Shown here: positions 25,901 to 30,719 of the stretch, one piece after another
Numbering within the stretch: position 1 is the first letter of the stretch
Layout of the letters: each line of letters starts with the position of its first letter
From: a virus
Length of the DNA stretch: 34,172 nt
Reading direction: 5' to 3' (one strand)
Virus record (IMG/VR): IMGVR_UViG_3300025120_000248
Span: 1-34,172 of that record
Position numbers and translations under genes: made by a program
Notes under the pieces: model-generated
Told to the model about the DNA's origin: nothing
The model's input: the letters and a program-made list of their open reading frames with translations, nothing else
The model's database searches: none

Positions 25901-26959
25901 TCATCTACGGACTTGGTTGCTTTGACAACTATTGTTGACAAGCACTTTCACAACGAGGGCACAGACATTATAATAGATCCAACAAAATTAGCGGTGGATG
26001 GCCAAACGATATCAGCAGGCGACATAATGTCAGTGACTACATTTAATAATGCATTAGGTATGAAACAGAGAAGAGAAGTGCTAGAAGGAAAACCAAACGG
26101 AGTATACAAATTGAGGTTCGAACCATTGAACGCTTCTTACACTTATGTTTGGTTGAACGGAGTTCAATTAGTACAAGGTTTTGATTTTACAATAGCAGGT
26201 AACACAATCAAAGTAGCCGGCAAAACAATGACATTGACAGACAGATTAGATGTCATGTATTTTGCAGTACCAAGTGCGACAAAAGCCACTGGGTTTAGAA
26301 TATTTAAAGACATGTTAAACAGAACTTTTTACAAACGTATCAGCAAAACAGCAACAACTGAATTAGTTGACGAGCTGACAAGCGAGTCTCAAACAATGCA
26401 AGTGACAGACGGCACTGTTTTGCCAGAGCCAAATGCGGCAAACAATATGCCTGGCGTTGTGTTTGTTGACAAAGAAAGAATAGAATACTTTACAAAATCA
26501 GGTGCAACATTAGGACAATTAAGACGTGGAACACTTGGAACAGGAATTAAGGATCATAGCGATGGCACATTAGTGGTAGATGCCAGCGGAACTCAAACTA
26601 TACCTTATGCGGATTCAGTATACACCAACACCTTTACAGGTGACGGTAGTACTGTTGTTTTCGCACTATCACAAGCCCCAGCCTCCGCTAGTGAGTTAGA
26701 CATATTCATTGGTGGCCAACGATTGTTGCTTACTAGCGAGGATGGATCAACTATTAACTACTCTGTGGACGGAAGCACAACAGCAGTGACCTTAACTACT
26801 GCACCAGCTGATGAAACACAGGTCAAAATCTTACATAAGAAAGGACAGGTATGGTACACAGCGTTAGACGGCAATCCAGCGGATGGTAAAGGCTTACAGG
26901 CATCCACTACAGGACAAGCTAAATTCATAGCTAATGAACCAACAAACGCACCTGAATAA
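13904..26959 (+). CDS. Giant mosaic baseplate/tail protein in the gp7 position (4351 aa)
   Basis: A single uninterrupted frame of 4351 residues, translationally coupled to gp6 by TAATG. In T4, gp7 (1032 aa) follows gp6, so the N-terminal part is the likely wedge arm, though I see no clear gp7 match. Modules by eye: N-terminal structural region with HLPAFYRTD (about 28-36); cupredoxin-like domain (about 178-297; His226, Cys281, His284, Met287); large wedge-like regions to about 2090 with a carbohydrate-binding-like module near 1665-1708; FG-GAP propeller (about 2100-2560); a tryptophan-rich segment (VGEVWWNLSAVKWTWYEQGD, about 2630); GSGYTKIP and GANYTSTP strand repeats around 3225 and 3350 flanking an HSHTF-containing domain; a second carbohydrate-binding-like module (about 3409-3455); and GDGST beta modules to the C-terminus. 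It has no signal peptide and no membrane segment. It is probably a baseplate-rim scaffold that also carries receptor-binding or adhesive domains. Confidence 0.8.
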   Translation: MADNTTNSLTNNEVVKQGNNEYRRTVQHLPAFYRTDSNQRFLSSTLDPLVQKGALERLDGFIGRQDSYTRDVKDRYLTATNRDRMAYQLEPAVTYTDKDTTSVNPEDQVKFTGTYDDYINQIKYFGGKIDNHDRLNKETVYSWNPAIDYDKLINYREYYWIPEGVNAIEIDSVGPSAVAEYKVEVSKDDGSSAKAYVFPHRENETNPIIKLYRGNTYKFNVDAQGHPFYIMTEPYKSMVAEDGSSSTLWTTGVTNNGADQGTVTFTVPTTGTIPNTLYYQCGNHDAMYGILQIRDVTTLANINPEDEIIGVKNYSLRTVDLSNGMKIKFTTDKLTSGSSYKTKEYYVEGVGDSITLTDVEDLIAPGSYSKESTIAYDSVAYDTRPYAKSFFTPVAQDYITIKRDSRDQNAWSRYNRWFHRSIIEETGRINGYTPSLDEGDRAKRPIIEFDSGLALYNHGTVAKKSVTLFDTVTKDAFSTISQQTGYIVDGLALADGMRIIFAGDTDPIVKNRIYKINFATAGDSTQVISLTPEDDSVPADKDSIFIEFGTVNTGKTFYYDSATTSWVEAQQKTKVNQQPLFGMWDNTHTSFDDATVYPGSTFAGAKVFEFATSDTAIKDTVLGIKVKYNTINNIGDIVFDSDHTSGTFTYKVGAKTITKNLAEGHLHYTTSRERHNSRSAWVKRTIDSKQRVIRTVIVDKTEKKLFPIDVYKNSASLTDLEVSVSVNGKRKTLTTDYLLVNGATNKYVKFVKDLAENDQIRIASYSSADKIQNKGIYEMPDNLSHNGLNQQLGTFTYGQILGHVRDILDRNQDVTGTIPGVCNLRDKANARLKGGSIQQHESSLLPAVFGLIDQEANVMTSIDYVNLEYEKWYNAFLTHAMGTAYEGIAADRVDEIITAITLGRKSSFPFYYEDMVGWGENVSTRTYTVQGSLQTEYALDSQHDITTTSNRAVYVFLNDVQLILGSDYTFSTLDDSVNITATLAAGDIIKIKDYADTTGSYMPPSPTKLGMYPKFKPESFTDTTYITDTVVIRKHDGSIIKAYGDERDDLILELEKRIYNNCKVAYDSTLLDLNDVMPSAFTSTEYALQEVNDVMGSDFYIWAGRNNVQYINNLTFSEGSPFTYNYGRSTDRLNGHSLPGYWRGIYNYFYDTDAPHLRPWEMLGHSEKPTNWETLYGPAPYTSANDVLWTAIETEPGRYGKPEIKSYLPVDASGNLLDPLAAGLVDNFDIPGRQASWKFGDRAPAETAWRRSSAYPFTAMKTLALTKPAKFFSDFLDNSRLTTNISGNRIYKDTGVRQQLSTSKYHLEISTDNDTGITTRYQTAGYQPFVVNYLISRNLDPTVFYINKMKNLSVQLAYKLGGFTDKDNLKVLTDSVSPGSTSGSKFIPDENYKILFRTSNPVESFQYSGVLIEKNTDTGTDGSTLLGGYKVLGYSTTKPFFKFNYPVKTTTHSPVSVADSVVVKRYTAFREFTQAIPYGHVFDTIQDVADFLFGYGHWLEEQGFKFNKFSNELKETLNWSNAVREFLFWTTQEWAPGSAVTVSPAADGFELDTDNSIVGRLRNLAGDYSLLDAGGRKIDIRELSTKRIGKTFELGVKSDNGLYNVALNTVQKEHVLLFDNSTAFADIIFDPYTGFRQQRLKLVGWKTSGWNGDYYAPGFVFDAAEVTYWLPSTDYNIGDSVEYQGRFYVAKLNHNSETTFENKNWILKDKKPAPQLIPNFEYKISQFNDFYNLETNNFDESQQQLAQRLIGYQSRDYLENLFVNDVSQYKFYQGYIREKGTQNAIDQILKAQYEGEDIDLELYPEWMIRTGRFGNTDATESIQVLLKDNEVSGNPQSIELFDTTNETREFYRSLYVGASALYKKPVEYSAKNTFGRLDYTKAGMDRDYAQVYKTAGYPRTTQVQHTAFNITDLLNLDVNSISANDLIWVANKSNKDWDVVRMTNAKIKIAELRTMNGTTQLEITFTGSHGLLAQTPTSLADYFAIANSEEPTLNGVYQVSSVSDHKTVIVDYTGNTAFIPNLEDGSTADTYGNIYKFISVRLNSMDNVNDLINYADYNDKADSISKPGDKVYADTDSSGLWQVYEKQDPYVAKIQKSTDIVTSDQNFGHRIVARNDGRTIVVSAPGKGQGEVHFLFRSSTEAGAVLNAQSVQTMTENDDATSRLGESLSMSTDENFVVAGAPYTNAISSDGSTRFSDNGLIKIYVWEPTTFSYNVLNTITPPLDGSTSDSSQAQNFGWSHKISEPGASSARATPVKYLFVGAPGYGSDTGQVYMYEWGIGADLSTYDTWTNCLTLTSADPGQGKRFGHRLEANDTGDILAVSSLAPGQAGKVEIYVRTSQANDDSTQHSFSLAQTLTGSSADGSTLNTGFGDALTMTHDGGVLIVGAPGVDGTDTDTGAVYYYKWNADGSTNTYTLQQTINGPDSKSNMKFGTSLDISDNGARLVIGSEQASTPREMKVDSGATTFDLQDTTISDLNVGSGAAFTATMYNTHFVIDDKLVTDSVSPNDDFGKGVCIIDNSVIVGAPQDEGNTGLLNDGTAGVFDLSADGEYAWKNIASETALMDTNKLGQVFDFNNKTKQVRDYYDLHDPVKGRILGVADREINIKTTWDPAVYNIGPNADVKIPWGIEHVGEVWWNLSAVKWTWYEQGDQEFKTNNWGKLFPGSSIDIYEWTESRLLPSQWNTLLTTAEGNTLGLSGTPLHADDSQYTVIQKYNSRLDTLVDYYYYWVKNKATMPTNSVVERKNTTAYVANVIANPEKSGLKYYSVTSPNSLILNNIRNLSQDDIVLNVDIRTNTFDGDSHAVWKLAKEGDKDYRPGHQIETRWWDSLVGQNASGDKVPDIELPINERYGNNIRPRQSWYVDRFAALKELIDYANSVLIKRQLAGQINLANLDSKDPEPTSQSLEWDTSVETYADLTYINTGDISGSVKYLVKADETSNGYWAIYTWDGTEFTRTKLQTYNTSPYWNYVDWYGTDPDVHLMNHSANTPIDKQVTYEYELDQLNLEVGKHVKVTNADTGGWKLFMQTASGFVNVGTENGTIRLSTKLYDYTQDATGFAGDDTFDDNFFDQEPAIETRKILTALRDDLFVGDLALEYNTLFFTGLRRVLSEQTYVDWMFKTSFINAKNSVRALDQRKTYTLGTDDWIESYINEVKPFHTKLREYKLGNTALDTQDGLFTDFDSPAFYDVSIGKIRPFDVDRDSGKLTEYPWQMWNDYHKKYVSSITVSKSGSGYTKIPTVTILGGTTGSTGPFQIQATSSSGASSGSYGYYYPLFTSEDQAKIWDSQNGGSGVAHSHTFDGYAGTFYMPTSQISNHALADKSGTYKMYVTPSTTAAIATAKVSNGKVTAITVTGLGANYTSTPKVAITGGADDGSTPSDTAIAYANLKNDLVRDLDTTIKFDRVSSTSSVVDWTASTSYAYGQLIRYNNELYRATSAFTSTTDFDDGENDLYKFRGDEVGLTAADRTKGFYAPVSGMPGNELSQVMSGVDYGGTMVTGLLFDQNQGWDRSKWYDFPWDSYGVSRVKAFSSDGLTATFTITPAPAITEVYMVYVTSDDSTRKKRSEIFRGDGSTTAFTLTSIPDAGALVEFIPFDDDGVLTPTDDRTLDSIVKGGLFGSAIGTAPSDILLEGDDFLSPATSYAPEETVPGQLFDTLDIKVYTSPESGVPFVSSKNHRGDGTTLTFSIGDYPGTLGSVTVSVNGVTQKVSLDGSTAGDYSVDIAGKTITFLSTAPAVNSVVATKVFAISGENYRVLDQYTGDGSTVTFTTGIRDDFSPIFTRTTSEIYITIDGVPTTAYATTTTAGSFTVTFNTAPTADAFVQIAGFNRSGLSSRSHASVRNEKITYDGSTNRYTLTYPPGSVGPFSALTIIEVNGKVLRGPDISYFQGDDSTYSYQAHQHTDFFTTDQTNITVDSSTTTADAFIFVDRGEDSTIDPPKTITSADQVQLHVNGVLQLRNTDYYLNIGEGTETADVTTTKADSNTITADTESVTNSVRLDVPASSTDLVALTTIVDKHFHNEGTDIIIDPTKLAVDGQTISAGDIMSVTTFNNALGMKQRREVLEGKPNGVYKLRFEPLNASYTYVWLNGVQLVQGFDFTIAGNTIKVAGKTMTLTDRLDVMYFAVPSATKATGFRIFKDMLNRTFYKRISKTATTELVDELTSESQTMQVTDGTVLPEPNAANNMPGVVFVDKERIEYFTKSGATLGQLRRGTLGTGIKDHSDGTLVVDASGTQTIPYADSVYTNTFTGDGSTVVFALSQAPASASELDIFIGGQRLLLTSEDGSTINYSVDGSTTAVTLTTAPADETQVKILHKKGQVWYTALDGNPADGKGLQASTTGQAKFIANEPTNAPE
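14435..14794 (+). other. Cupredoxin-like domain inside the giant protein
   Basis: Residues about 178-297. Hydrophobic strands (IIKLYRGNTYKFNV, GTVTFTVP, LYYQCGNHDAMYGILQI) fit a small beta-sandwich of the plastocyanin type. The potential type-1 copper ligands are His226 (AQGHPFYI), Cys281, His284 and Met287, in a C-x2-H-x2-M loop with the same spacing as amicyanin. Metal binding is inferred from the ligand pattern only. Confidence 0.65.
18896..19027 (+). other. Carbohydrate-binding-like module (CBM5/12-type), first copy
   Basis: Residues about 1665-1708 of the giant protein. Pattern: TYWLPSTDYNIGDSVEYQGR, then FYVAK and NWIL. Short aromatic beta modules of the type W-x-Y-x2-GD-x-V-x-Y-x-G-x2-Y occur in chitin-binding and tail-associated domains. 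A second, weaker copy lies at 24128-24268. The ligand is not known. Confidence 0.4.
20201..21583 (+). other. Seven-repeat FG-GAP-like beta-propeller in the giant protein
   Basis: Residues about 2100-2560. Seven units each open with FG or LG followed by a strand and, usually, VGAP or VSAP: NFGHRIV...VVSAP, RLGESLS...VAGAP, NFGWSHK...FVGAPG, RFGHRLE...AVSSLAP, GFGDALT...IVGAPG, KFGTSLD...VIGSE, and DFGKGVC...IVGAPQ. Between them are turns rich in Asp, Gly and Ser, as in integrin-alpha-type propellers, where Asp-rich loops bind calcium. Seven blades would close a ring. Blade 6 is degenerate, with a long insertion before blade 7. Confidence 0.7.
24128..24268 (+). other. Carbohydrate-binding-like module (CBM5/12-type), second copy
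   Basis: Residues about 3409-3455 of the giant protein: DWTASTSYAYGQLIRYNNEL, then YRATSAFTS. It shares the W-Y-G-V/L-Y-N/G-Y-A spacing of the first copy about 1740 residues earlier, but is divergent. It lies shortly before the GDGST-repeat region. Confidence 0.35.
24599..26860 (+). repeat. GDGST-type beta-module repeats at the C-terminus of the giant protein
   Basis: Four clear modules start with an aromatic/basic residue then GDGST or GDGTT, at residues 3566 (FRGDGST), 3674 (HRGDGTT), 3756 (YTGDGST) and 4244 (FTGDGST). Each continues with a TxFTL-type strand, a P-rich turn, a strand with VNGV, IDGV or IGGQ, and a TAPA-type end. Degenerate relatives occur around 3837 and 4050. The codons for the shared motif differ between copies (GGTGATGG, GGTGACGG), so these are old protein-level repeats, not recent DNA duplications. 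Such modules occur in fibre-like virion proteins. Confidence 0.6.
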
Positions 26960-26962
26960 ATA
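26955..26962 (+). promoter_or_regulatory. Possible late promoter overlapping the giant gene's stop codon
   Basis: AATAAATA differs from the late consensus TATAAATA by one base and includes the stop codon TAA (26957-26959). The next ATG is only 7 bases further on, so initiation at normal spacing would produce a leaderless message. No ribosome-binding site precedes that ATG. The match could be chance in AT-rich DNA. Confidence 0.25.
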
Positions 26963-26968
26963 CACTAG

Positions 26969-27694
26969 ATGACACAGGACAATAAACCAACAGAATCAAA
27001 AGAAGAGAACAAAAAGCCTCAAGATAACACAGGTGTTATGATGACAGGGCATATCAAGATTTTTGACCCAGAAACAGGCGAAGTGATTGTTGATAAAAGA
27101 AACGCAATACACTACGAAAATATGTCTCAAGGATTGGCTAATTCATTAGCAAACAAAAATACAGGTTTTGTACACGAAATGGCATTTGGTAATGGTGGAA
27201 CATCAGTCGATCCAACAGGTATAATAACTTATCTTACGCCAAACTCTACAGGTACAAGTGCCACATTGTACAATCAAACATATTACAAAGTTATAGATGA
27301 TAATTCTGCAACCAATAAAGATGTAACAAGAAACAAAATGGAAGTGAGACACACGTCGGGTAACAAGTACACTGACATCGTATGCACATGTACACTGGAC
27401 TACGGTGAACCTACAGGACAGGCCGCATTTGACAATACAACAGACTTCAATGGTGATTTTGTGTTTGACGAACTAGGATTGAAAAGCTGGGAAGGAACAG
27501 AAAACGGTTCAACTAACAAATTGTTGACACATGTAATATTTCACCCAGTACAGAAATCTTTGAACAGACTTATTCAGATAGACTACACTTTAAGAATACA
27601 GAGTTTAACAACATTCACTGAAACAAGTTCAACAGCACTGTCAACTTCAAACACAGTGAGTGGAACTACATCAGGTGGGAACACAGGATACTAA
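26969..27694 (+). CDS. Virion structural protein (241 aa), baseplate/fibre-associated
   Basis: Unassigned structural protein with a polar N-terminus (about 20 residues, Lys/Glu/Asp-rich) followed by GHIKIFDPETGEV, RNAIHYENMSQGLANSLA and EMAFGNGGTSVDPTG, then a domain ending IQIDYTLRI. The FGNGGT element is common in phage baseplate and fibre adaptor proteins of marine T4-like phages, where it is annotated only as a structural protein. Position after the gp7-like gene would suggest gp8, but the FxTFGR and PW motifs of gp8 are absent. The final 30 residues are Ser/Thr/Gly low complexity ending NTGY, echoing the end of gp6. It starts 9 bases after the giant gene's stop, with no ribosome-binding site visible. 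Confidence 0.7.
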   Translation: MTQDNKPTESKEENKKPQDNTGVMMTGHIKIFDPETGEVIVDKRNAIHYENMSQGLANSLANKNTGFVHEMAFGNGGTSVDPTGIITYLTPNSTGTSATLYNQTYYKVIDDNSATNKDVTRNKMEVRHTSGNKYTDIVCTCTLDYGEPTGQAAFDNTTDFNGDFVFDELGLKSWEGTENGSTNKLLTHVIFHPVQKSLNRLIQIDYTLRIQSLTTFTETSSTALSTSNTVSGTTSGGNTGY

Positions 27695-27700
27695 CATTAA

Positions 27701-28921
27701 ATGGCTTACATTGTAAACAAAACAAATAGTTCGGCTTCCCCGAACCAATTCACAGTACAGGATGGTGTTGTAAACACACAAACTGATTTAAGTTTTGTTG
27801 GAAAAGGCTATGCAGGTTATGGTGAACTGATAGCAGAGAACTTCCTACACTTAATGGAAAACTTTGCTAACACATCAGCACCACCTAAACCTGTGACAGG
27901 ACAGCTTTGGTGGGACAGCTCTGCTGTTAGATTGAAAGTTTGGAACGGTACAGCATTTACCTCACCTGGTACAGCACCATACCAATCAGATCCACCAGAG
28001 AACATGACGGCAGGTGACACATGGATTGACTCTGACACAGGACAATATTATTTTTACAACGGAACACAAAGTATTTTAGTTGGTCCACCAAGTACCACAG
28101 GTACGCAATCTGGATTTGTCTATGAGAGCATATTAGATTCAGATGATAATCTACAAAACGTGACACTTACCTACAATGACGGAGTCCTAGTTTATATCGT
28201 ATCTGATGTAGAATTTATACCTAAGGTATCAATATCAGGGTTTGCAACTATCAAAAAGGGATTGACTCTATCTACTGCTATTTCAGGCAATAGGTTTGCC
28301 GGCACAGCCACAGACTCAGATGCATTGGGAGGCGAATCAGCATCTACATTCTTAAAATCTAATGCAAATGACACCACAACAGGCACACTAGGTATTGTAA
28401 ATGACACAGGTTTGACTGTTGGTGTTGACAGTGATTTATCAGTTACTGTGGACAGCACAGGTGCAATAATTTCAAATGTAATATCAGACACTGACATTAC
28501 TTTCAAGGTAAATGATGGTGGTACAACCACAACTGTAATGACTCTAGATGGATCAGTTGCTCGTGTTGGTATTGGAACAACTACACCTACTACAAAATTA
28601 GAAGTGGTAGGAACGGTAAAAGCCACAGCTTTTGAAGGAATTATAGCAAATGGTGGAAGTTCATCATTTTCGGGCTTGACATTACTACAAAATGGCAATA
28701 TAGTATTTGAAGGAGCCACTGACGATGACAACGAAACCACTCTTACGGTAATCGATCCAACGGCAGACAGGACCATTTCCTTACCAAATGTATCGGGTAC
28801 GGTTATAACAACAGGAGATAGTGGAACAGTGACCAAAGACATGTTAAAATCAACAGTAACTCTACAAATACTCAACTCATCAGGATCAGTCTTAAAAACT
28901 ATACACGGCGCAGGAGCATAG
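27701..28921 (+). CDS. Tail-fibre-like virion protein (406 aa)
   Basis: N-terminal residues 1-90 contain the pattern ENFLHLMENFANTSAPPKPV, then GQLWWDSS and LKVWNGTAF, which I recognise from structural fibre proteins of marine T4-like phages and which is probably the virion-attachment part. The remainder (about 140-400) is beta-rich, with Asp/Thr/Gly repeats, VARVGIGTTTPTTKLEVVG and ATAFEGIIANG; the GIGT-TKLEV-GTVKA segment is typical of fibre shafts. Unlike many such fibres it stops soon after, without an S74 domain. AGGA lies about 10 bases before the start. It is probably a short fibre or whisker at the baseplate rim. Confidence 0.72.
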   Translation: MAYIVNKTNSSASPNQFTVQDGVVNTQTDLSFVGKGYAGYGELIAENFLHLMENFANTSAPPKPVTGQLWWDSSAVRLKVWNGTAFTSPGTAPYQSDPPENMTAGDTWIDSDTGQYYFYNGTQSILVGPPSTTGTQSGFVYESILDSDDNLQNVTLTYNDGVLVYIVSDVEFIPKVSISGFATIKKGLTLSTAISGNRFAGTATDSDALGGESASTFLKSNANDTTTGTLGIVNDTGLTVGVDSDLSVTVDSTGAIISNVISDTDITFKVNDGGTTTTVMTLDGSVARVGIGTTTPTTKLEVVGTVKATAFEGIIANGGSSSFSGLTLLQNGNIVFEGATDDDNETTLTVIDPTADRTISLPNVSGTVITTGDSGTVTKDMLKSTVTLQILNSSGSVLKTIHGAGA

Positions 28922-28924
28922 GCC

Positions 28925-29857
28925 ATGACGGTTAGAACACCCCTATACTGGAACGGAGACCAGATGCAGGAGATGAAGTCTACACAACTGACCGAACAAT
29001 ATAATCTTGGAATATATTATTACAGTTTACAACCATCAGTAGCTTTATCGGTATCTGGTTCAGGCGGAAATCTTACATCTATAGACGATACAAGATTACA
29101 AGCTGGAGCGGCATCTACGGCATCAGGTTCTTTTCCAAGCGAGGCAACGACAGCAGAGCCAAGTGTTGTGACAACATCATACCAAAGGATCACACAAACT
29201 CTTAATTCGGTCACACCAACATCAGACACAGGTGTAACGTTTCCGGTTTACTGGAACGGCACTCAGGTACAAGCAATGACACAGGCAGATTTTTTAGATA
29301 CTTTCGTTATACCAGCAATAAATTTAATGGCATTGGGAGATATCACTGTATCGCAGGGTGGCACATATCACGTGTCAACGTCGACCACAGTCACTGGATC
29401 TGCATTAGTATCAAGTACACCAATTTTCTCAGACACAAGAGCAGATACATCATTGTACTCGGCTGGAAGCATACCTGAATCGCAAGATCAACCTACAACA
29501 GTAACTAATTACTACCTACACAAAATAGAAGGAGACTCAGGCGAGCCATCAGTCATTGCAACTTTTCTTGATAGCAATAACGATATGAAACAGTTTTCGT
29601 CAGCATCATTGGGCGGATTAATGGCAGAATATATTCAGCAACAGGTGGTGTCGTCATCCACAGGATACACTCTACGTTATAACGTGGATGGCAGTGGCAA
29701 CACTAGGGGTACCGCAATGGTAAACACAATACTAACTGGAGGCAGTGGTAACTATCAACAGCTTTTTGCCAGCGGAAACGATTACAGAGCACAGGAGTTC
29801 CCAGATGGTTCACCAAGTACAGCAAACACATATAACTTTAAGATACTGAAAGCATAG
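28925..29857 (+). CDS. Conserved virion structural protein (310 aa)
   Basis: Begins TVRTPLYWNGDQMQEM and resembles a virion protein family conserved in cyanophages, including the stretch SVSGSGGNLTSIDDTRLQAG (residues 42-61) and PSEATTAEPS (71-80). A tandem internal motif is clear: PLYWNGDQMQEM near residue 6 and PVYWNGTQVQAM near residue 107, suggesting two related domains. The composition is Ser/Thr/Gly-rich and beta-like, with no catalytic motif. The AGGAG ribosome-binding site lies within the end of the preceding gene, and the start is only 3 bases after that gene's stop. Its function in the virion is unknown; a baseplate-periphery or neck location is equally possible. Confidence 0.72.
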   Translation: MTVRTPLYWNGDQMQEMKSTQLTEQYNLGIYYYSLQPSVALSVSGSGGNLTSIDDTRLQAGAASTASGSFPSEATTAEPSVVTTSYQRITQTLNSVTPTSDTGVTFPVYWNGTQVQAMTQADFLDTFVIPAINLMALGDITVSQGGTYHVSTSTTVTGSALVSSTPIFSDTRADTSLYSAGSIPESQDQPTTVTNYYLHKIEGDSGEPSVIATFLDSNNDMKQFSSASLGGLMAEYIQQQVVSSSTGYTLRYNVDGSGNTRGTAMVNTILTGGSGNYQQLFASGNDYRAQEFPDGSPSTANTYNFKILKA

Positions 29858-29867
29858 GAGATAGACA

Positions 29868-30185
29868 ATGGCAATATTCACAGGAAAAGTAATAGAGGCG
29901 TACTACACAAACGCAGATAACACTTGCATAGAAGTACTATACAAGGAGGGAGAGAAAGCAGTTGTTTACTACATGCAACCAGATATGCTTGATCCAAATT
30001 TTAAGGCCTTGTTGAAAGAGTATTCACTGGAAAAGATAAAGGAATCAACAGCACAAAGAAATAAAAATGCAACTAACCAACTTGAAGAGATCGTTAACAA
30101 GCACGTAGAACAAAGATTGAATGATCTCCTCCAAAAAGGTTCTATAACTAAAGAACAATTCGAAAAAGCTAAAAACCAAAACTAA
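29868..30185 (+). CDS. Small conserved phage protein, paralogue A (105 aa, SHOCT-like end)
   Basis: The N-terminal 60 residues (MAIFTGKVIEAYYTNADN..., YKEGEKAVVYYM, EYSLEKIKEST) form a small beta domain shared with the next gene. The C-terminal part is helical, and LLQKGSITKEQFEKAKNQ resembles a SHOCT motif, a short oligomerisation helix pair found at protein ends. Its ribosome-binding site GGAG lies 10 bases after the upstream stop, so it belongs to the end of the late structural transcript. No function is known to me; related proteins appear near structural genes in marine myoviruses, so it may be a minor virion or assembly factor. Confidence 0.7.
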   Translation: MAIFTGKVIEAYYTNADNTCIEVLYKEGEKAVVYYMQPDMLDPNFKALLKEYSLEKIKESTAQRNKNATNQLEEIVNKHVEQRLNDLLQKGSITKEQFEKAKNQN

Positions 30186-30201
30186 TAGTGCTATCAGTGT
30201 G

Positions 30202-30230
30202 TTGACTTCTGATGCTTAATACTTTATAAT
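30202..30230 (+). promoter_or_regulatory. Sigma-70-type promoter between the two paralogues
   Basis: TTGACT (30202-30207) and TATAAT (30225-30230) with a 17-base spacer: a five-of-six -35 and a perfect -10 for bacterial housekeeping sigma. Transcription would start near 30237, close to the AAAGGA ribosome-binding site (30236-30241) of the next gene, so the leader is short. This is not a late TATAAATA element, implying that the downstream cassette can be read early by unmodified host polymerase. Confidence 0.7.
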
Positions 30231-30248
30231 AATACAAAGGATTTAACA

Positions 30249-30719
30249 ATGGCAATATTCAGTGGTAAAATTATCGAGGCTTGTTTTGCAAACTCAGAAA
30301 ATAACACAGTTGAAGTTATATACAAGGATGGAAACAAGGCAATCAATCACTATCTTGCTGTAGATTTTAATAATCAAGACTTTAAAGATCTTATTGCAGA
30401 ATATAATACAGACAAAATTGCTGAGGCGACAATAGCAAGAAATAGGAACTATGCTAGACAGATAAGTGACATGGTTGATGAAGGAATAAAATCAAGGACT
30501 GACATCAAAAAAAAAGTTTCTGTAGAAGACTTTGTTAAAAAAATTTTAAAATTTGATCCTGCTGATCCCGAAAGCAAAGAAATATTGTTTACGACTAAAA
30601 TTGAGATATTTGAGACAGACAAATTAAAAAAATCTACTGATAAAGAATATAAAAAAAGATTGAGGTCAGCCAAAACTCCAATTGAACTATTGGCTATCTA
30701 CAACGAATTAAATGATTAA
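30249..30719 (+). CDS. Small conserved phage protein, paralogue B (156 aa)
   Basis: Residues 1-75 match paralogue A closely (MAIFSGKIIEACFAN, VIYKDGNKAINHY, FKDLIAEYN, ATIARNRNYARQ), so the two arose by tandem duplication. The C-terminal half is different: about 80 residues rich in Lys, Asp and Glu (KKKVSVEDFVKKILKFDPAD, then KEYKKRLRSAK) in place of the SHOCT-like tail of A. AAAGGA precedes the ATG at good spacing and the sigma-70-type promoter lies just upstream. Its stop overlaps the start of the glycosyltransferase-like gene by 8 bases, so it opens the enzyme cassette. No function is recognised. Confidence 0.7.
   Translation: MAIFSGKIIEACFANSENNTVEVIYKDGNKAINHYLAVDFNNQDFKDLIAEYNTDKIAEATIARNRNYARQISDMVDEGIKSRTDIKKKVSVEDFVKKILKFDPADPESKEILFTTKIEIFETDKLKKSTDKEYKKRLRSAKTPIELLAIYNELND

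Noticed and set aside
26969-27694. Naming the 241-residue virion protein gp8
   Set aside because: The position would fit, but the characteristic gp8 FxTFGR and PW segments are not present and the length is short, so only a general virion call is given.
30193-30213. ATCAG...CTGAT inverted repeat as a terminator between the two paralogues
   Set aside because: The stem is only 5 base pairs with an 11-base loop and is not followed by a T-run. It overlaps the -35 element of a better-supported promoter.
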